A stretch of 64,000 bases of DNA, taken from the NCBI GenBank assembly GCA_964537685.1, contig CAZICM010000001.1, positions 248,001 through 312,000 on the forward strand, written 5' to 3'. Positions 17,780 through 26,922 of this stretch are shown here, piece by piece (positions within the stretch are counted from its first letter, which is position 1; every line of letters starts with the position of its first letter). Source of the DNA: CAZICM01 sp964537685. GTDB taxonomy: Bacteria; Myxococcota_A; Polyangia; Polyangiales; Polyangiaceae. A program made the translations under genes and the position numbers. Below the pieces are notes generated by a model. It worked only from the letters and a program-made list of their open reading frames with translations. It was not told the DNA's origin and searched no databases.

Positions 17780-18526
17780 CTAGTAGAGATGGAATTCGGG
17801 GTGACGGATGAGGCCATAGCAGACGGCCGCCCATCCAGCCTCGGCCGGGGTGAAGCGCGTTGCGGGCGCGTCGGGCGCGGTGTATTTGGCGACCGCGTCC
17901 TGATAGAGTTTGAAATACTTGCCCGTGCGGTTTTCGGTGACGGCAAGCGCCGCCGGATAACCTAAAAAGGTGCGGTGCAAGATATCAAATCGCTCGGTAA
18001 ATGCCGCTTGATCGATAGCGTCCGCGGGCACTTCAAAGGCAAAGACATTGCGCTGCGCCACAGGTAAAGCCGGATTGGCCTTCAATTCGGTCTCAATGGC
18101 TCTGTCGCAAAGAGCAATGCCCAAGCGCTCAAAGGTCGCCATCATTAAGGTATTGGTCTGGCCTGCGCGGGGAATATCGATCGCATAGTCAGGCAATCCG
18201 AGCAATGCCAAATAATCTGACCATGTATCGAAGAGAGCCATATCGGCATTGTTGATTTTTGTCTTGGCGTCGGCTTGAACTTCAAGCGGCGTTTTATTGC
18301 CAAAAATCTTTAAATAGGAGCGCAGATAGACTTCAGGCGGGACCATGCGCGGGCCTTCCTTGGGATTGGTGTCCTGCGCCAGTGGATCATGCCCCGGGAG
18401 TTTGGTTACATTGGCAGGTTTTTGCCCCTGCTCATCCGGTGTCTTGCTGCATCCAGCGCCGGCCCAAAGACCCGAAGCCGATAGGAGAACGGCTCCGATA
18501 ACAAGATGAAATGATTGGGTTTTCAT
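17780..18526 (-). CDS. Lipoprotein of a DUF1501-type operon
   Basis: The signal peptide ends GAGC, so this 248-residue product is a lipoprotein. A Lys/Asp/Gln-rich stretch follows the Cys. The rest is mainly alpha-helical with no Cys and no heme motif. PPEVYLRSYLKIFGNKTPLEV and EAGWAAVCYGLIRHPEFHLY, which closes the protein, are its most structured parts; the latter recalls the end helix of the DUF1585/1800 proteins. It overlaps the upstream gene by 4 bp (ATGA) and lies 9 bp before the DUF1501 gene, so translational coupling is likely. Start at 18526, preceded by a purine-rich site. Confidence 0.7.
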   Translation of the reverse strand: MKTQSFHLVIGAVLLSASGLWAGAGCSKTPDEQGQKPANVTKLPGHDPLAQDTNPKEGPRMVPPEVYLRSYLKIFGNKTPLEVQADAKTKINNADMALFDTWSDYLALLGLPDYAIDIPRAGQTNTLMMATFERLGIALCDRAIETELKANPALPVAQRNVFAFEVPADAIDQAAFTERFDILHRTFLGYPAALAVTENRTGKYFKLYQDAVAKYTAPDAPATRFTPAEAGWAAVCYGLIRHPEFHLY

Positions 18527-20520
18527 GGAGCACCTTCCCCTCTCCACACATTGGAAACGAGGTTGTTGGCCTTTCGGTAGGCATCGGACAGAACCAGCGC
18601 CCGGACCAAGGCTTTCATTCGATAGCCATTGGCCACAAATTCATCGCTTAACTGGGTTTGAAGCGCCAAATCGTCGGTGGACATCGCCCGGCCCAGGAAG
18701 GACGAAGCCACATTGCGCGCGACACATACGGGATAATCAGCCGATTCCACGACCTTTTGGGCAAATCCCATCGGTCCGGCCTCGACATTGGCAAACGAGC
18801 CATAGGCTCCGCGCAACTGCATGCTGTCTTCATCGGAGAAAGCAACGTCGTAGAAACGGTTGCAGTCCGAGCTGCTCACGCCGCTTCCGCTCTTCGCGGC
18901 CGTCTTTCCATCCATGTTCTTATAACAGGAGGCCGTTTCCACCGGGAAGTGTTCGGGGGGCAAGTAGGTCCAATCCGATTCCACAACGCGGGAGAAATAG
19001 GAGGCCAAAGGTTCCAGCGCCGCATGGCAATCGGCACAGCCTTCGCGGGTCATCAAGTTGGGATTTTCGCTGGGGGTGAGTTCGGCTGTGTCAGAGATAA
19101 ACTCCCGGCATAGAAACACATTGTAGATCACATGGGCGCGGGCCCGGCGGGATCCATATTTTGTGAGGAAAATCGGCATGGTTAAGATGCCTGCGGCATA
19201 AGGTCCCCTGTCGTCCACGCGGGTCCACACATTGGTATCGTGAGGAAGATTGTCAGGGAGATTGGCCGGATCGAAGAGAGGCACGGCTTGGTTGTAGAAG
19301 AGCTTGGGATCGCCCGCAAAGGAGACGGCTCCCGAGCCGCAGCAAGTAGCAGGGGCAATTGCCTTGTAAAATTGGGCAAGCGGACCATTGACCATGCTAC
19401 CTTTGCCGATCAAGAGCTCCCTGAAGTCTCGATCTGATGTGAGAATATCATCAAAATAGTGGGAAAATTCCTCGCCCCACCACAAGCGCGACCAGAAAGA
19501 CTGGGCCAATGTGGTCACATCAAAAGGCTGATCTAAACCGAGGGGAGCATTTGTCGGCAGCATAAATCCGGGAGGATCGTTGCCCGCGCTTCCACCCGGC
19601 ATACAGCGCTCCAAGCCAGCGCCGCAGCCGCATTCATTGCTGTTGGCCAGCGCTGAGCCTGTGAGACAGGACATGGTTTGGCCCTCCATGGCCACGGCGA
19701 ATTTGCTATCGACAGGATAATTGGTTACCCGCTTATAGGCCGGATCGGGAGGATTGACTCGCCCTGGGGCAAAGACCTTGCCTGTTTCGCCTTTTTGGGC
19801 TTCTTCCTTGCATACCCGGATGGTGGTAACGGCCTGGCCATTCTGCGCTAAAAGCCCGGCAACAGGGACAAAGCCTGGGAATTTTTGGGCCCATTCTACG
19901 TCGTTGTAACGATCCTGGGGATTGGCATTTTTATAGTCGCGGTAAAGCCACCAGGGCTTCACTTCCACGGTATGTTGGTCGAGCACGGCTTGGGACACAT
20001 TGGACCCAGCGCCGGTGGGCTCGGTGTTCCGGGGAAAGGAATCGTAGCCTGTCTCAGTCGGCGTTAAACAGAAGGTCCCATCGGTCGCTTCGCGTGCGCG
20101 CCTTTGGCCTTCGCGAAAATAAACAACCAGAGGTTGACCATCGGGGCCTTTGATGGTTTTGCGCCGAAGCGTCGTCAGCCCGGGAACAAAGTTAAATGAA
20201 GAGCCAATCTCAAGGCGCATCGCATCCATATAAATCCGGCGGACACGCTGAGCGTAGGCGCTTTCATCCAAGCGGGCGTCGACCCAAGCTTCGATGCTAA
20301 AATCATCTTGTTCAAAGGCCGCAATTTCATCGCGCGAAGGCATCCGGCCGCTTAGGTCGATGGAGAGCGCGCGGAAATAGCGATAATCTTCGAGCGTGCG
20401 GGTAGCAGCGCTCGCTTCGGGCGCGAGGGCTAAAGCCGCAAGCGCCACAGGGATGGCAACAGGCAAATATTTATTTCGTCGTCTTGTGCTTTGTTTCACG
20501 GTGACACGACCTCGATCCAT
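18523..20520 (-). CDS. Exported DUF1549/DUF1588/DUF1585-type protein with one c-heme site
   Basis: After a signal peptide ending EASA, the N-terminal part reads YFRALSIDLSGRMPSRDEI, the DUF1549-type start. A DUF1588-like section has TREGCADCHAALEPL, a single CxxCH heme site. The end, GSFANVEAGPMGFAQKVVES and MKALVRALVLSDAYRKA, is DUF1585-like. These domains together form the PSD1/DUF1592 type of planctomycete and myxobacterial envelope proteins that occur with DUF1501. It has 665 residues and is the first gene of the operon. Several extra Cys (CGCGAGLERC) may form disulfides. Role unknown; extracellular or periplasmic electron transfer is an inference. Confidence 0.8.
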   Translation of the reverse strand: MDRGRVTVKQSTRRRNKYLPVAIPVALAALALAPEASAATRTLEDYRYFRALSIDLSGRMPSRDEIAAFEQDDFSIEAWVDARLDESAYAQRVRRIYMDAMRLEIGSSFNFVPGLTTLRRKTIKGPDGQPLVVYFREGQRRAREATDGTFCLTPTETGYDSFPRNTEPTGAGSNVSQAVLDQHTVEVKPWWLYRDYKNANPQDRYNDVEWAQKFPGFVPVAGLLAQNGQAVTTIRVCKEEAQKGETGKVFAPGRVNPPDPAYKRVTNYPVDSKFAVAMEGQTMSCLTGSALANSNECGCGAGLERCMPGGSAGNDPPGFMLPTNAPLGLDQPFDVTTLAQSFWSRLWWGEEFSHYFDDILTSDRDFRELLIGKGSMVNGPLAQFYKAIAPATCCGSGAVSFAGDPKLFYNQAVPLFDPANLPDNLPHDTNVWTRVDDRGPYAAGILTMPIFLTKYGSRRARAHVIYNVFLCREFISDTAELTPSENPNLMTREGCADCHAALEPLASYFSRVVESDWTYLPPEHFPVETASCYKNMDGKTAAKSGSGVSSSDCNRFYDVAFSDEDSMQLRGAYGSFANVEAGPMGFAQKVVESADYPVCVARNVASSFLGRAMSTDDLALQTQLSDEFVANGYRMKALVRALVLSDAYRKANNLVSNVWRGEGAP

Positions 20521-20729
20521 AGCGGTATCGGCTTTGGTCCGGCCGGTCAATCCTTTGTTTTCACCGCGTTTTTAAGGGTTTTGTGGCCGGATTGAGAGTC
20601 AAGCCCTCTTTGAAAGGGAAGAGCGGGACAATGATGGGACAATCGACGGTATTGCGGGGCGAGCGGATGGGGGTGTGTTTGGAAATCTACATTTATCGCT
20701 CCACAGTGCGAGCTAGAATACAGAGCGTG

Positions 20730-21200
20730 TTAAGCCCCCAGTTTTGCAAAATAGTCCCGCATATTTCGGGTCTCTTGGTGTACCAAATTTTCATAGAAGG
20801 CAAGAAATGCCTCGGGATCGGTTCCATCAACCAGGCTAAACTCCTTGGTGGTGGCCATAAAGGTTTTGTTTGGCTCGTCGGTAATACGTTTAAATTCAAA
20901 GGTACCGATGTAATCAACAAGGCTTAGCGCAACGCCGACGGTACGATATTTTATCGAATAATCGAGCTCGGACCTAGCGACAATTTCTTCGCGGATCACC
21001 GCGCCCGAAGGTTCCAGGCGGAATTCAAATAGCGAAGGCACTTTTTCAGGGGAGCCTCCCTCCACCCACCGAATATCGCTGGCCTGGTTGGAGAAGGCCG
21101 CCCGGAGCGTATTTAAAAAATCTCGCATTTGAGGCCAGATTTTTTCTATGGGTGCGTCAACGATGGCTGAACTGTAGATATGATAACGAGCTTTATTCAT
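20730..21200 (-). CDS. SRPBCC (START/Bet v1-like) family protein
   Basis: The 156-residue protein matches the SRPBCC helix-grip fold: an opening beta strand and helix (IYSSAIVDAPIEKIWPQMRDF), several edge strands (LFEFRLEPSGAVIREEIVARS, YIGTFEFKRI) and a long C-terminal helix (EAFLAFYENLVHQETRNMRDYF). Such proteins bind or cyclise hydrophobic ligands. There is no signal peptide, so it is cytoplasmic. It lies 125 bp after the FAD oxidoreductase gene on the same strand and may act with it, but that is inference. Confidence 0.8.
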   Translation of the reverse strand: MNKARYHIYSSAIVDAPIEKIWPQMRDFLNTLRAAFSNQASDIRWVEGGSPEKVPSLFEFRLEPSGAVIREEIVARSELDYSIKYRTVGVALSLVDYIGTFEFKRITDEPNKTFMATTKEFSLVDGTDPEAFLAFYENLVHQETRNMRDYFAKLGA

Positions 21201-21325
21201 TGGGATCCCTCCATGAATGAAATATAGAGGGATCGATACTGGGCCCGCAGTTCCGCGGTGTCAATACAAATTTTTTTATACTTCGTGCTTTGGTAAGGTT
21301 CCCGTGCGTCACAATGGCGTTTGAT

Positions 21326-22636
21326 TTACCATAGCTCGGCGCCGATGATGCCATTAGCATTATATTGCTGTTTTACAGACTGCCATTGATTAAAGATAAC
21401 CTCTCCAAACTGGCGCTGGAAAAAGCCTTTGGTGCGCGGATAGTACCCATAGAGATAAATGCGTCCGTTGGCCTGTAAACAAGCATCGATGGCTTGTTCA
21501 TAGCGAGTTTGATAGTCGTTTAGCATGGAGCGGGGTACAAAGCATAAGGGTGTGAATGAATTGACCATGTCAACTTGAGGAAAGGGTGCAAGAGGTAAAC
21601 GGGCCGACGCGCGGGCATTCGTAAAGACCAATCCAAAATGCCCGGGGCAAATGCGCGGATCGTGAAAGAGCTCATTGAGTTTTTCACAGAACCCGGGTGC
21701 TGCGGTGGATGGAACATGCCAGTCTCCCCACATGGGACATATATCGAGCGGGCTCTGAATCAATCCCATCTTCTGCTGAGGCTCGGCAAACATACCCATA
21801 AGCATATCCGGCAATTTATAGCGCTCTTTATAGTTGTGTTCAATGACCGCCCAGCCTTCGCCTAGGTGTTCCGGCGGCGCTTCCCGGTAATACCCAATCG
21901 TTAGCGCCCATTGTCCCGTGTCAAGCCCCCTCCCTGCGCATACAATCTCCCATGATGGACTTGCGGATGCTACCATATCGTTGATTTCCGCGATACCCTG
22001 TCCGGCGGGGATAGGTACGACTTTTTGTACTGTAAATGCCCGAAGAGGTTCGACTTTTAGCTCGGCTCCAACAATAATCCCCGTCTGGCCCAGGCCGCAC
22101 AGGGTGTATTGAAATAAATCGGCATGGGGACCATCGGGCGTTGCATGAATCAATTCGCCCGTTCCCGTGACGACATCCAGCGATACCACATGGTCGACTT
22201 GTCCGCCCAGGAGCGCCGAGCTTTGGCCATATCCCCCTACAGACAGCGTTCCGCCGATGGTATGCTCGCCGAAATCCGTCAGTACCCGGTTGGAAAGCCC
22301 CATGGACACCAGCTTATCCTGAAGGGGGCCCCACGTATTGCCGCCCCCGACATAAATGGTATCGGCCGAGACAATACGAAAATCGGTCACGCCTTTCATA
22401 TCAAGAACAATCTGATCGGACAGCGCCTGCCCAAACCCCGTGCACGCATGACCGCGGGGAACGACACGGGCCCCCGCACGCTGTGCATAAGTTACGATGG
22501 CCTGCACGTCTTCCGCCGATTCGGGCTGAGCAACCACGAGCGGTGTTCGCTCGATGATATTGCCGTAGTCGCGGGCGTAGGCTGCGGGCGCTGGGGTGAC
22601 GATAGTTCCCTTGATGGCTTTGCGGAGCTCGTCCAT
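21326..22636 (-). CDS. FAD-binding oxidoreductase (FAD_binding_4, cytokinin-dehydrogenase-like)
   Basis: This flavoprotein contains a PCMH-type FAD-binding domain: PLVVAQPESAEDVQAIVTYA, RVVPRGHACTGFGQAL, VGGGNTWGPLQDKL, and GTLSVGGYGQSSALLGGQV. The His in RGHA is at the position where cytokinin dehydrogenases and related oxidases attach FAD covalently. The C-terminal half is the substrate cap, with VDMVNSFTPLCFVPRSML and GRIYLYGYYP, as in the cytokinin-dehydrogenase family. It has 436 residues. The ATG at 22636 has AAGGA upstream; the longer frame to 22867 runs through a 9-bp repeat array and is not used. Substrate unknown. A twin-arginine signal is not present. Confidence 0.8.
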   Translation of the reverse strand: MDELRKAIKGTIVTPAPAAYARDYGNIIERTPLVVAQPESAEDVQAIVTYAQRAGARVVPRGHACTGFGQALSDQIVLDMKGVTDFRIVSADTIYVGGGNTWGPLQDKLVSMGLSNRVLTDFGEHTIGGTLSVGGYGQSSALLGGQVDHVVSLDVVTGTGELIHATPDGPHADLFQYTLCGLGQTGIIVGAELKVEPLRAFTVQKVVPIPAGQGIAEINDMVASASPSWEIVCAGRGLDTGQWALTIGYYREAPPEHLGEGWAVIEHNYKERYKLPDMLMGMFAEPQQKMGLIQSPLDICPMWGDWHVPSTAAPGFCEKLNELFHDPRICPGHFGLVFTNARASARLPLAPFPQVDMVNSFTPLCFVPRSMLNDYQTRYEQAIDACLQANGRIYLYGYYPRTKGFFQRQFGEVIFNQWQSVKQQYNANGIIGAELW

Positions 22637-22652
22637 GCCGTTGTTCCTTTTC

Positions 22653-22688
22653 GTGAGAAGAGTGAGAGCAGTGAGAGGAGTGAGAAGA
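22653..22688 (+). repeat. Four tandem 9-bp units in the leader of the FAD oxidoreductase
   Basis: Units gtgagaaga, gtgagagca, gtgagagga and gtgagaaga follow one another without gaps, 17-52 bp upstream of the start codon at 22636. The purine-rich strand is the plus strand, so the oxidoreductase mRNA carries a pyrimidine-rich array. Confidence 0.75.
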
Positions 22689-22693
22689 GTAGA

Positions 22694-22710
22694 ACGCTGA
22701 TGTTCAGCGT
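22694..22710. promoter_or_regulatory. Perfect 17-bp dyad in the divergent intergenic region
   Basis: The sequence ACGCTGATGTTCAGCGT has 7-bp perfect arms around a 3-bp centre. It lies between the FAD oxidoreductase (-) and the TonB-receptor gene (+), where a repressor could control either. It does not look like a Fur box. Candidate operator only. Confidence 0.4.
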
Positions 22711-22882
22711 GTGTGGCAACGGCATCAGAAGATAAGAGCCTTGTCAATTTGAAATACCAATAAGGAGTTGACATCGGGTAGAAGTCCTGATGACCTAAGC
22801 CGCCTCGCGCCGCATGGGCGGCCCAAAACGAAAAACGTAGTTCTCCGCGGCATGGTGGGAATGCCATGGGAGTTCGGAGCCG

Positions 22883-25543
22883 ATGATAAAAGTATGTGGG
22901 GCGTTTCGAACGGGGCTCGTGCTTGGAAGCCTAGGGCTGTTGTGGCCGTTGATCGGCGTTCCGCCTTCGCCTGCGTTCGCTCAGGATTCCACGCCGGCGA
23001 ACAACCCTCCGAACCCAGCGATCACGCCTCCAAAACTGGTCGAGCGAAAAGACGCGGCCTACCCGCCTGCGGCGCTGGCTGCGGGCATTGAAGGTGTTGT
23101 AGGACTGCGTTTAACCATTTCAAAAACGGGTGAAGTGCTCAAGGCAGAGGTCGTCGAAGCGGCTGGAAATGGCTTCGATGAGGCTGCCGTTGAAGCGGTT
23201 CTCACATTTCGTTTCGAGCCGGCCCGAAAGGGACTTGATCCGATTGGCACCCGCATTCTATTTCGCTATTCGTTTAAGCTTCCCGCCGCACAGCCGCCCG
23301 TTTCCAGCCCATCATCTCAAACGCCTGAAGCGAATCAGCAACAGCCGGTGCCCAACGCCGGAAACACCACCGCCCCAGTGAACGGAGCCGTGAAAACAGC
23401 CGAACCCGCGGGCAAGGCCTCCGGAGGGGGAAACACGGGCGAAAGCGCACAAAATACGGTTGAAATCGTGGTACTGGGAGAACAGTCGGAGCCCGCGCGC
23501 CTCAAGGAATCGGCGGAGGCCGTGAAGGTTGTCGATACCCATCGGGCCAAACAGCAATCGAGCGATCTGGGCCAAGTGCTTTCGGGGGTTGAAGGCGTTG
23601 CGGTTCGGCGTTCGGGAGGGCTGGGCTCCTTTACCCGATTCTCGCTCAACGGCCTGTACGACAATCAAATTCGCTTCTTTATCGACGGCGTGCCGATGGA
23701 TATTGCCGGCTTCCCGGAGGGTATCGCCAACGTTCCCGTCAATTTGGTCGATCATATCGAACTCTTCCGCGGCGTATTACCTGTTCGTTTTGGTGCGGAT
23801 GCGCTGGGCGGCGCTGTGAATTTGGTGACGCAGAAGCTTTCGGATTCCAACGCCTATTTGTCTTTTCAGCGCGGATCGTATGGCACGTACCGCACGGCGG
23901 CTACGCTGGGCTATCATCACCGGCCAAGCGGCATCGTAATCGGCGGCTCGGGGTTTTTCGATGACGCGCGCAATGATTATCTCATCGATGTGGAGATCGC
24001 CGATAAATCTGGGCAAGTGCTGCCCGCCGTGGTGCGGAGATTTCACGATCATTACCGTTCTTACGGCGGCATATTCCAGGTTGCGCTGGTGGGCAAGCCA
24101 TGGGCTGAAAGGCTTTCGCTTCAGCTCTTTGGCCTAAATTACGATAAAGAAATTCAGCACGATGCCGTGATGAAAAAGCCCATCGCCGAAGCCACCAACG
24201 GAGCGGGTACCCTGGGCGCGACGCTCCGTTATGAACAACCTCTGTCCAAAGAGCTGTCTCTCGCCACGGTGGCAAGTGTGGGGCGTAAAACCATCCGTTT
24301 TGTTGATTTGTCAAATTATACATACGATTGGCTGGGGAATCGGTTGCGCAAGAAAAATGTGCCCGGCGAGTTATCTCGTGAGCCTCATGATTCCACCATT
24401 TGGCAGGATAGCCTCTTTGGGCGAGCCTCATTGGATTACAGGCTAAAGCCCGAACATGTCTTATCTGCGGCGATGACCGCCCGTTATATAGGCCGCACGG
24501 GTCAAGACACGGCCACAAAGACCCAGGGCAATACCGATCCCCTCGCGGGAGGGCGCAGCGTATTCACCCTGATTTCTGGGATTGAATACGAACTCAATGC
24601 GTTTCGGCTTCGGACGGATCGGGAACCCGGCCCCAAAACTTATAATCCCTCGGCCGATAACCGTTTACAGAACCTGATCGCACTCAAGCATTATTTTTAT
24701 GATGCGCAGGCCACAAACGTACCCGTTGGACTCAGCGTTCAAGACTTGGATGCGTCTGGCCATCGCTTTGGAATAGGGGATAGCCTGCGCTTCCGGTTTT
24801 TTAAATATCTATCGGCCAAAGCATCTTATGAGCTGGCAACCCGCATTCCCAGCGTGGACGAGTTATTCGGTGATTCATTGTATATCATTCCCAATGTGGA
24901 GGTATTGCCGGAGACGAGCCATAACGCCAATGCCGGCCTTCTGCTGGAAACGCGGCGCACACCCGCCGGTAACTTCACCGTCGCCGCGGATTGGTTTCTT
25001 CGGAATATCGATAATTTGATCGTCGCTCTCGCCGAATCCACTGGGGCCATTCAATATAAAAACGTGGCAGGCGCCAAGATATGGGGCATTGAAGGATCAT
25101 TTCAATGGATTTCGCCGGGAAGCTGGGTGATTATTGATGGCAATGCCACTTGGCAGGATGCCCGGAACGTATCCAAGAGCGGCACATTTCAAGACTTTGA
25201 CGGCGAACGCATCCCAAACCGCCCGTGGTTATTCGGCAATTGGTCTGCGCGACTGCAATGGCTCAATATTCTCACTTCAGATGATGGGCTTGCCCCCTTT
25301 TATAGCGGCCGTTATGTGCATGAATTCTTCCGCAACTGGGAAGGCATTGGCGACAAAGATTTCAAAGCCGCAGTTGACGCGCAAATCTCCCATAATTTTG
25401 GTATTTCCTATTGGAACAGCACGCCTATGCGCACGAGCATCACGTTTGAAGTAGAGAATATGACGGATGCCCGGCTCTACGACTTCTTCGGTGTTCAAAA
25501 ACCGGGGCGGGCTTACTCCGTTAAGGTGACGGGGGAGCTTTAG
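22883..25543 (+). CDS. TonB C-terminal domain fused to TonB-dependent outer-membrane receptor (MxcH-like)
   Basis: After a signal peptide ending SPAFAQ, residues 48-132 form a TonB C-terminal domain (AAYPPAALAAGIEGVVGLRL, FRFEPARKG). A Pro/Ser/Thr linker follows. Then comes a receptor plug: QVLSGVEGVAVRRSGG, GLYDNQIRFFIDGVPMD, LVDHIELFRGVLPVRFGADA and LGGAVNLVT. The rest, to residue 886, is the beta-barrel. A receptor fused at its N-terminus to its energising domain is a known arrangement in delta-group bacteria. The following lipoprotein, 25 bp away, makes the pair resemble MxcH/MxcI of myxochelin siderophore clusters (from memory). No siderophore synthesis genes are near. An iron-siderophore ligand is likely but unproven. 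Confidence 0.85.
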   Translation: MIKVCGAFRTGLVLGSLGLLWPLIGVPPSPAFAQDSTPANNPPNPAITPPKLVERKDAAYPPAALAAGIEGVVGLRLTISKTGEVLKAEVVEAAGNGFDEAAVEAVLTFRFEPARKGLDPIGTRILFRYSFKLPAAQPPVSSPSSQTPEANQQQPVPNAGNTTAPVNGAVKTAEPAGKASGGGNTGESAQNTVEIVVLGEQSEPARLKESAEAVKVVDTHRAKQQSSDLGQVLSGVEGVAVRRSGGLGSFTRFSLNGLYDNQIRFFIDGVPMDIAGFPEGIANVPVNLVDHIELFRGVLPVRFGADALGGAVNLVTQKLSDSNAYLSFQRGSYGTYRTAATLGYHHRPSGIVIGGSGFFDDARNDYLIDVEIADKSGQVLPAVVRRFHDHYRSYGGIFQVALVGKPWAERLSLQLFGLNYDKEIQHDAVMKKPIAEATNGAGTLGATLRYEQPLSKELSLATVASVGRKTIRFVDLSNYTYDWLGNRLRKKNVPGELSREPHDSTIWQDSLFGRASLDYRLKPEHVLSAAMTARYIGRTGQDTATKTQGNTDPLAGGRSVFTLISGIEYELNAFRLRTDREPGPKTYNPSADNRLQNLIALKHYFYDAQATNVPVGLSVQDLDASGHRFGIGDSLRFRFFKYLSAKASYELATRIPSVDELFGDSLYIIPNVEVLPETSHNANAGLLLETRRTPAGNFTVAADWFLRNIDNLIVALAESTGAIQYKNVAGAKIWGIEGSFQWISPGSWVIIDGNATWQDARNVSKSGTFQDFDGERIPNRPWLFGNWSARLQWLNILTSDDGLAPFYSGRYVHEFFRNWEGIGDKDFKAAVDAQISHNFGISYWNSTPMRTSITFEVENMTDARLYDFFGVQKPGRAYSVKVTGEL

Positions 25544-25568
25544 TGGATTGAATAGGTTGGAGGTTAGC

Positions 25569-26918
25569 ATGGGTCGACAAACAATGGGTGGATTCTTACT
25601 ATCGCTGCCTTGCTTCGTTGCGTTTGCATATGCCGCGGGCGCTTGCGAAGAGAGGCAGGAATGTGTGGGCGCCGAATGCACAACGAGCGCCTCGAGCAGC
25701 GGAAGCACTACCAGCAGCAGCGGAAACGGAAGCGGTGGCAATGGCAACGGAGGAGCGGGCGGCGGGAGCGTGAATGTCGGTCCGCTGGTTGCTATCAATA
25801 CGATTACATTCTCCCCTGATCTCTCCTCCCGGACCGATAGCATTCAATTTGCCGATAAACTCAGCGCGGATGGCAAGGTGGACGGCACGCGCACCATCGA
25901 GCTTACATCGCTGAATTCAACGCTATGGCCTTCCAAAACGCCTGGAGAAATGTTCCTCGCGGACGCGGGAACCGGCTCGGTCATCAAGTATGGCCTGGGC
26001 GCCGACGGAACGGTTGCGGAACAGGGCAAAATTGGCTTTGGAGCCTATGGCGTAACGGCTTTTTATTGGACGCTGATCGCCGCCGTATCCCCGACCAAAG
26101 CCTTCCTGTTTGACGAAATTACACTTCAAGGCTTTATTTGGGACCCGTCGGGAATGAAGATCCTCAAGGATATGGATCTTTCCGCTCAATTCAATACGAT
26201 GGAGAACGGCAAAGCCTACACGGTTTGGCGCGAAATCGCCACGATTGAAACCAATGGCAAGTATTTTGCGACCTTCCATTACTTCGATCCCGCCACCGGC
26301 GTTGTGCTTCCCCGCTCAGGCATGATTGTGATGGACCCGTCCAACGACAGCTTTACCGTCGTCGAACATCCCACATGTGGAGGTTTGCACAACTCTATTA
26401 TGGGATCGGACGGCAAGATCTACGCGGCATCCGGTGTCCTTCCTGCGGCGGCTCATTTTGCGGGCGTGCCCGGCTCAAACTGCCTGGCTCGCTTCGATCC
26501 CGCGACGATGCAATGGGACAATGGCTACAACCACGATCTGGGCGCGCTTGTTGGCGCGGGTGAGTTTGTGGGCGGCCTCTTCAAAAACAACGCCGATCCC
26601 AATGCCCCCGTCTATGTGCGGCGTTTGCTCGCGGCGGGCGTTCCCATGGGCCTGAAGAATCCTTCGCAGATTGCCGGCGCTCCCTTGTGGGAAACATGGA
26701 AGCTGGATGATATCAAAAACCCCATGGCCGCGACAAAGACCGCCGCACCAATGGCTGGGGGTATTATCTATCCCTTTGAGATTGATGGCGTCACCTATGT
26801 ATCGGATGCCGCCATTGCGCAAGGCAAGTCGTGGATGATCGATTTATCGGTCGATCCGCCGGCCCGGGCGCTTGAAGTCCCGGGCTGGGGATATTATGCA
26901 GTAAAATTCAATCCCTAA
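25569..26918 (+). CDS. Lipoprotein partner of a TonB-dependent receptor (MxcI-like)
   Basis: The start at 25569 follows GGAGG. The signal peptide ends AAGACEE with a lipobox-like Cys, and a Ser/Gly/Asn-rich linker of about 40 residues follows. The body (about residues 75-449) is a succession of short beta strands with DGKIYAASG and LFDEITLQGFIWDP-type phrases, as in a beta-propeller. The position directly behind the receptor resembles MxcI of myxochelin clusters and DUF4374 partners in Bacteroidetes. It probably sits in the outer membrane and helps present the ligand. It ends 4 bp from the convergent acyl-CoA synthetase gene. Confidence 0.7.
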   Translation: MGRQTMGGFLLSLPCFVAFAYAAGACEERQECVGAECTTSASSSGSTTSSSGNGSGGNGNGGAGGGSVNVGPLVAINTITFSPDLSSRTDSIQFADKLSADGKVDGTRTIELTSLNSTLWPSKTPGEMFLADAGTGSVIKYGLGADGTVAEQGKIGFGAYGVTAFYWTLIAAVSPTKAFLFDEITLQGFIWDPSGMKILKDMDLSAQFNTMENGKAYTVWREIATIETNGKYFATFHYFDPATGVVLPRSGMIVMDPSNDSFTVVEHPTCGGLHNSIMGSDGKIYAASGVLPAAAHFAGVPGSNCLARFDPATMQWDNGYNHDLGALVGAGEFVGGLFKNNADPNAPVYVRRLLAAGVPMGLKNPSQIAGAPLWETWKLDDIKNPMAATKTAAPMAGGIIYPFEIDGVTYVSDAAIAQGKSWMIDLSVDPPARALEVPGWGYYAVKFNP

Positions 26919-26922
26919 TCGG

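Noticed and set aside
22768..22773. TTGACA as a -35 box for the receptor gene
   Set aside because: No -10-like hexamer lies at 16-18 bp spacing, so I do not call a promoter.
21326..22867. Longer N-terminus for the FAD oxidoreductase
   Set aside because: The extension is encoded by the 9-bp repeat array and low-complexity leader; the ATG at 22636 has a good ribosome-binding site and matches the family start.
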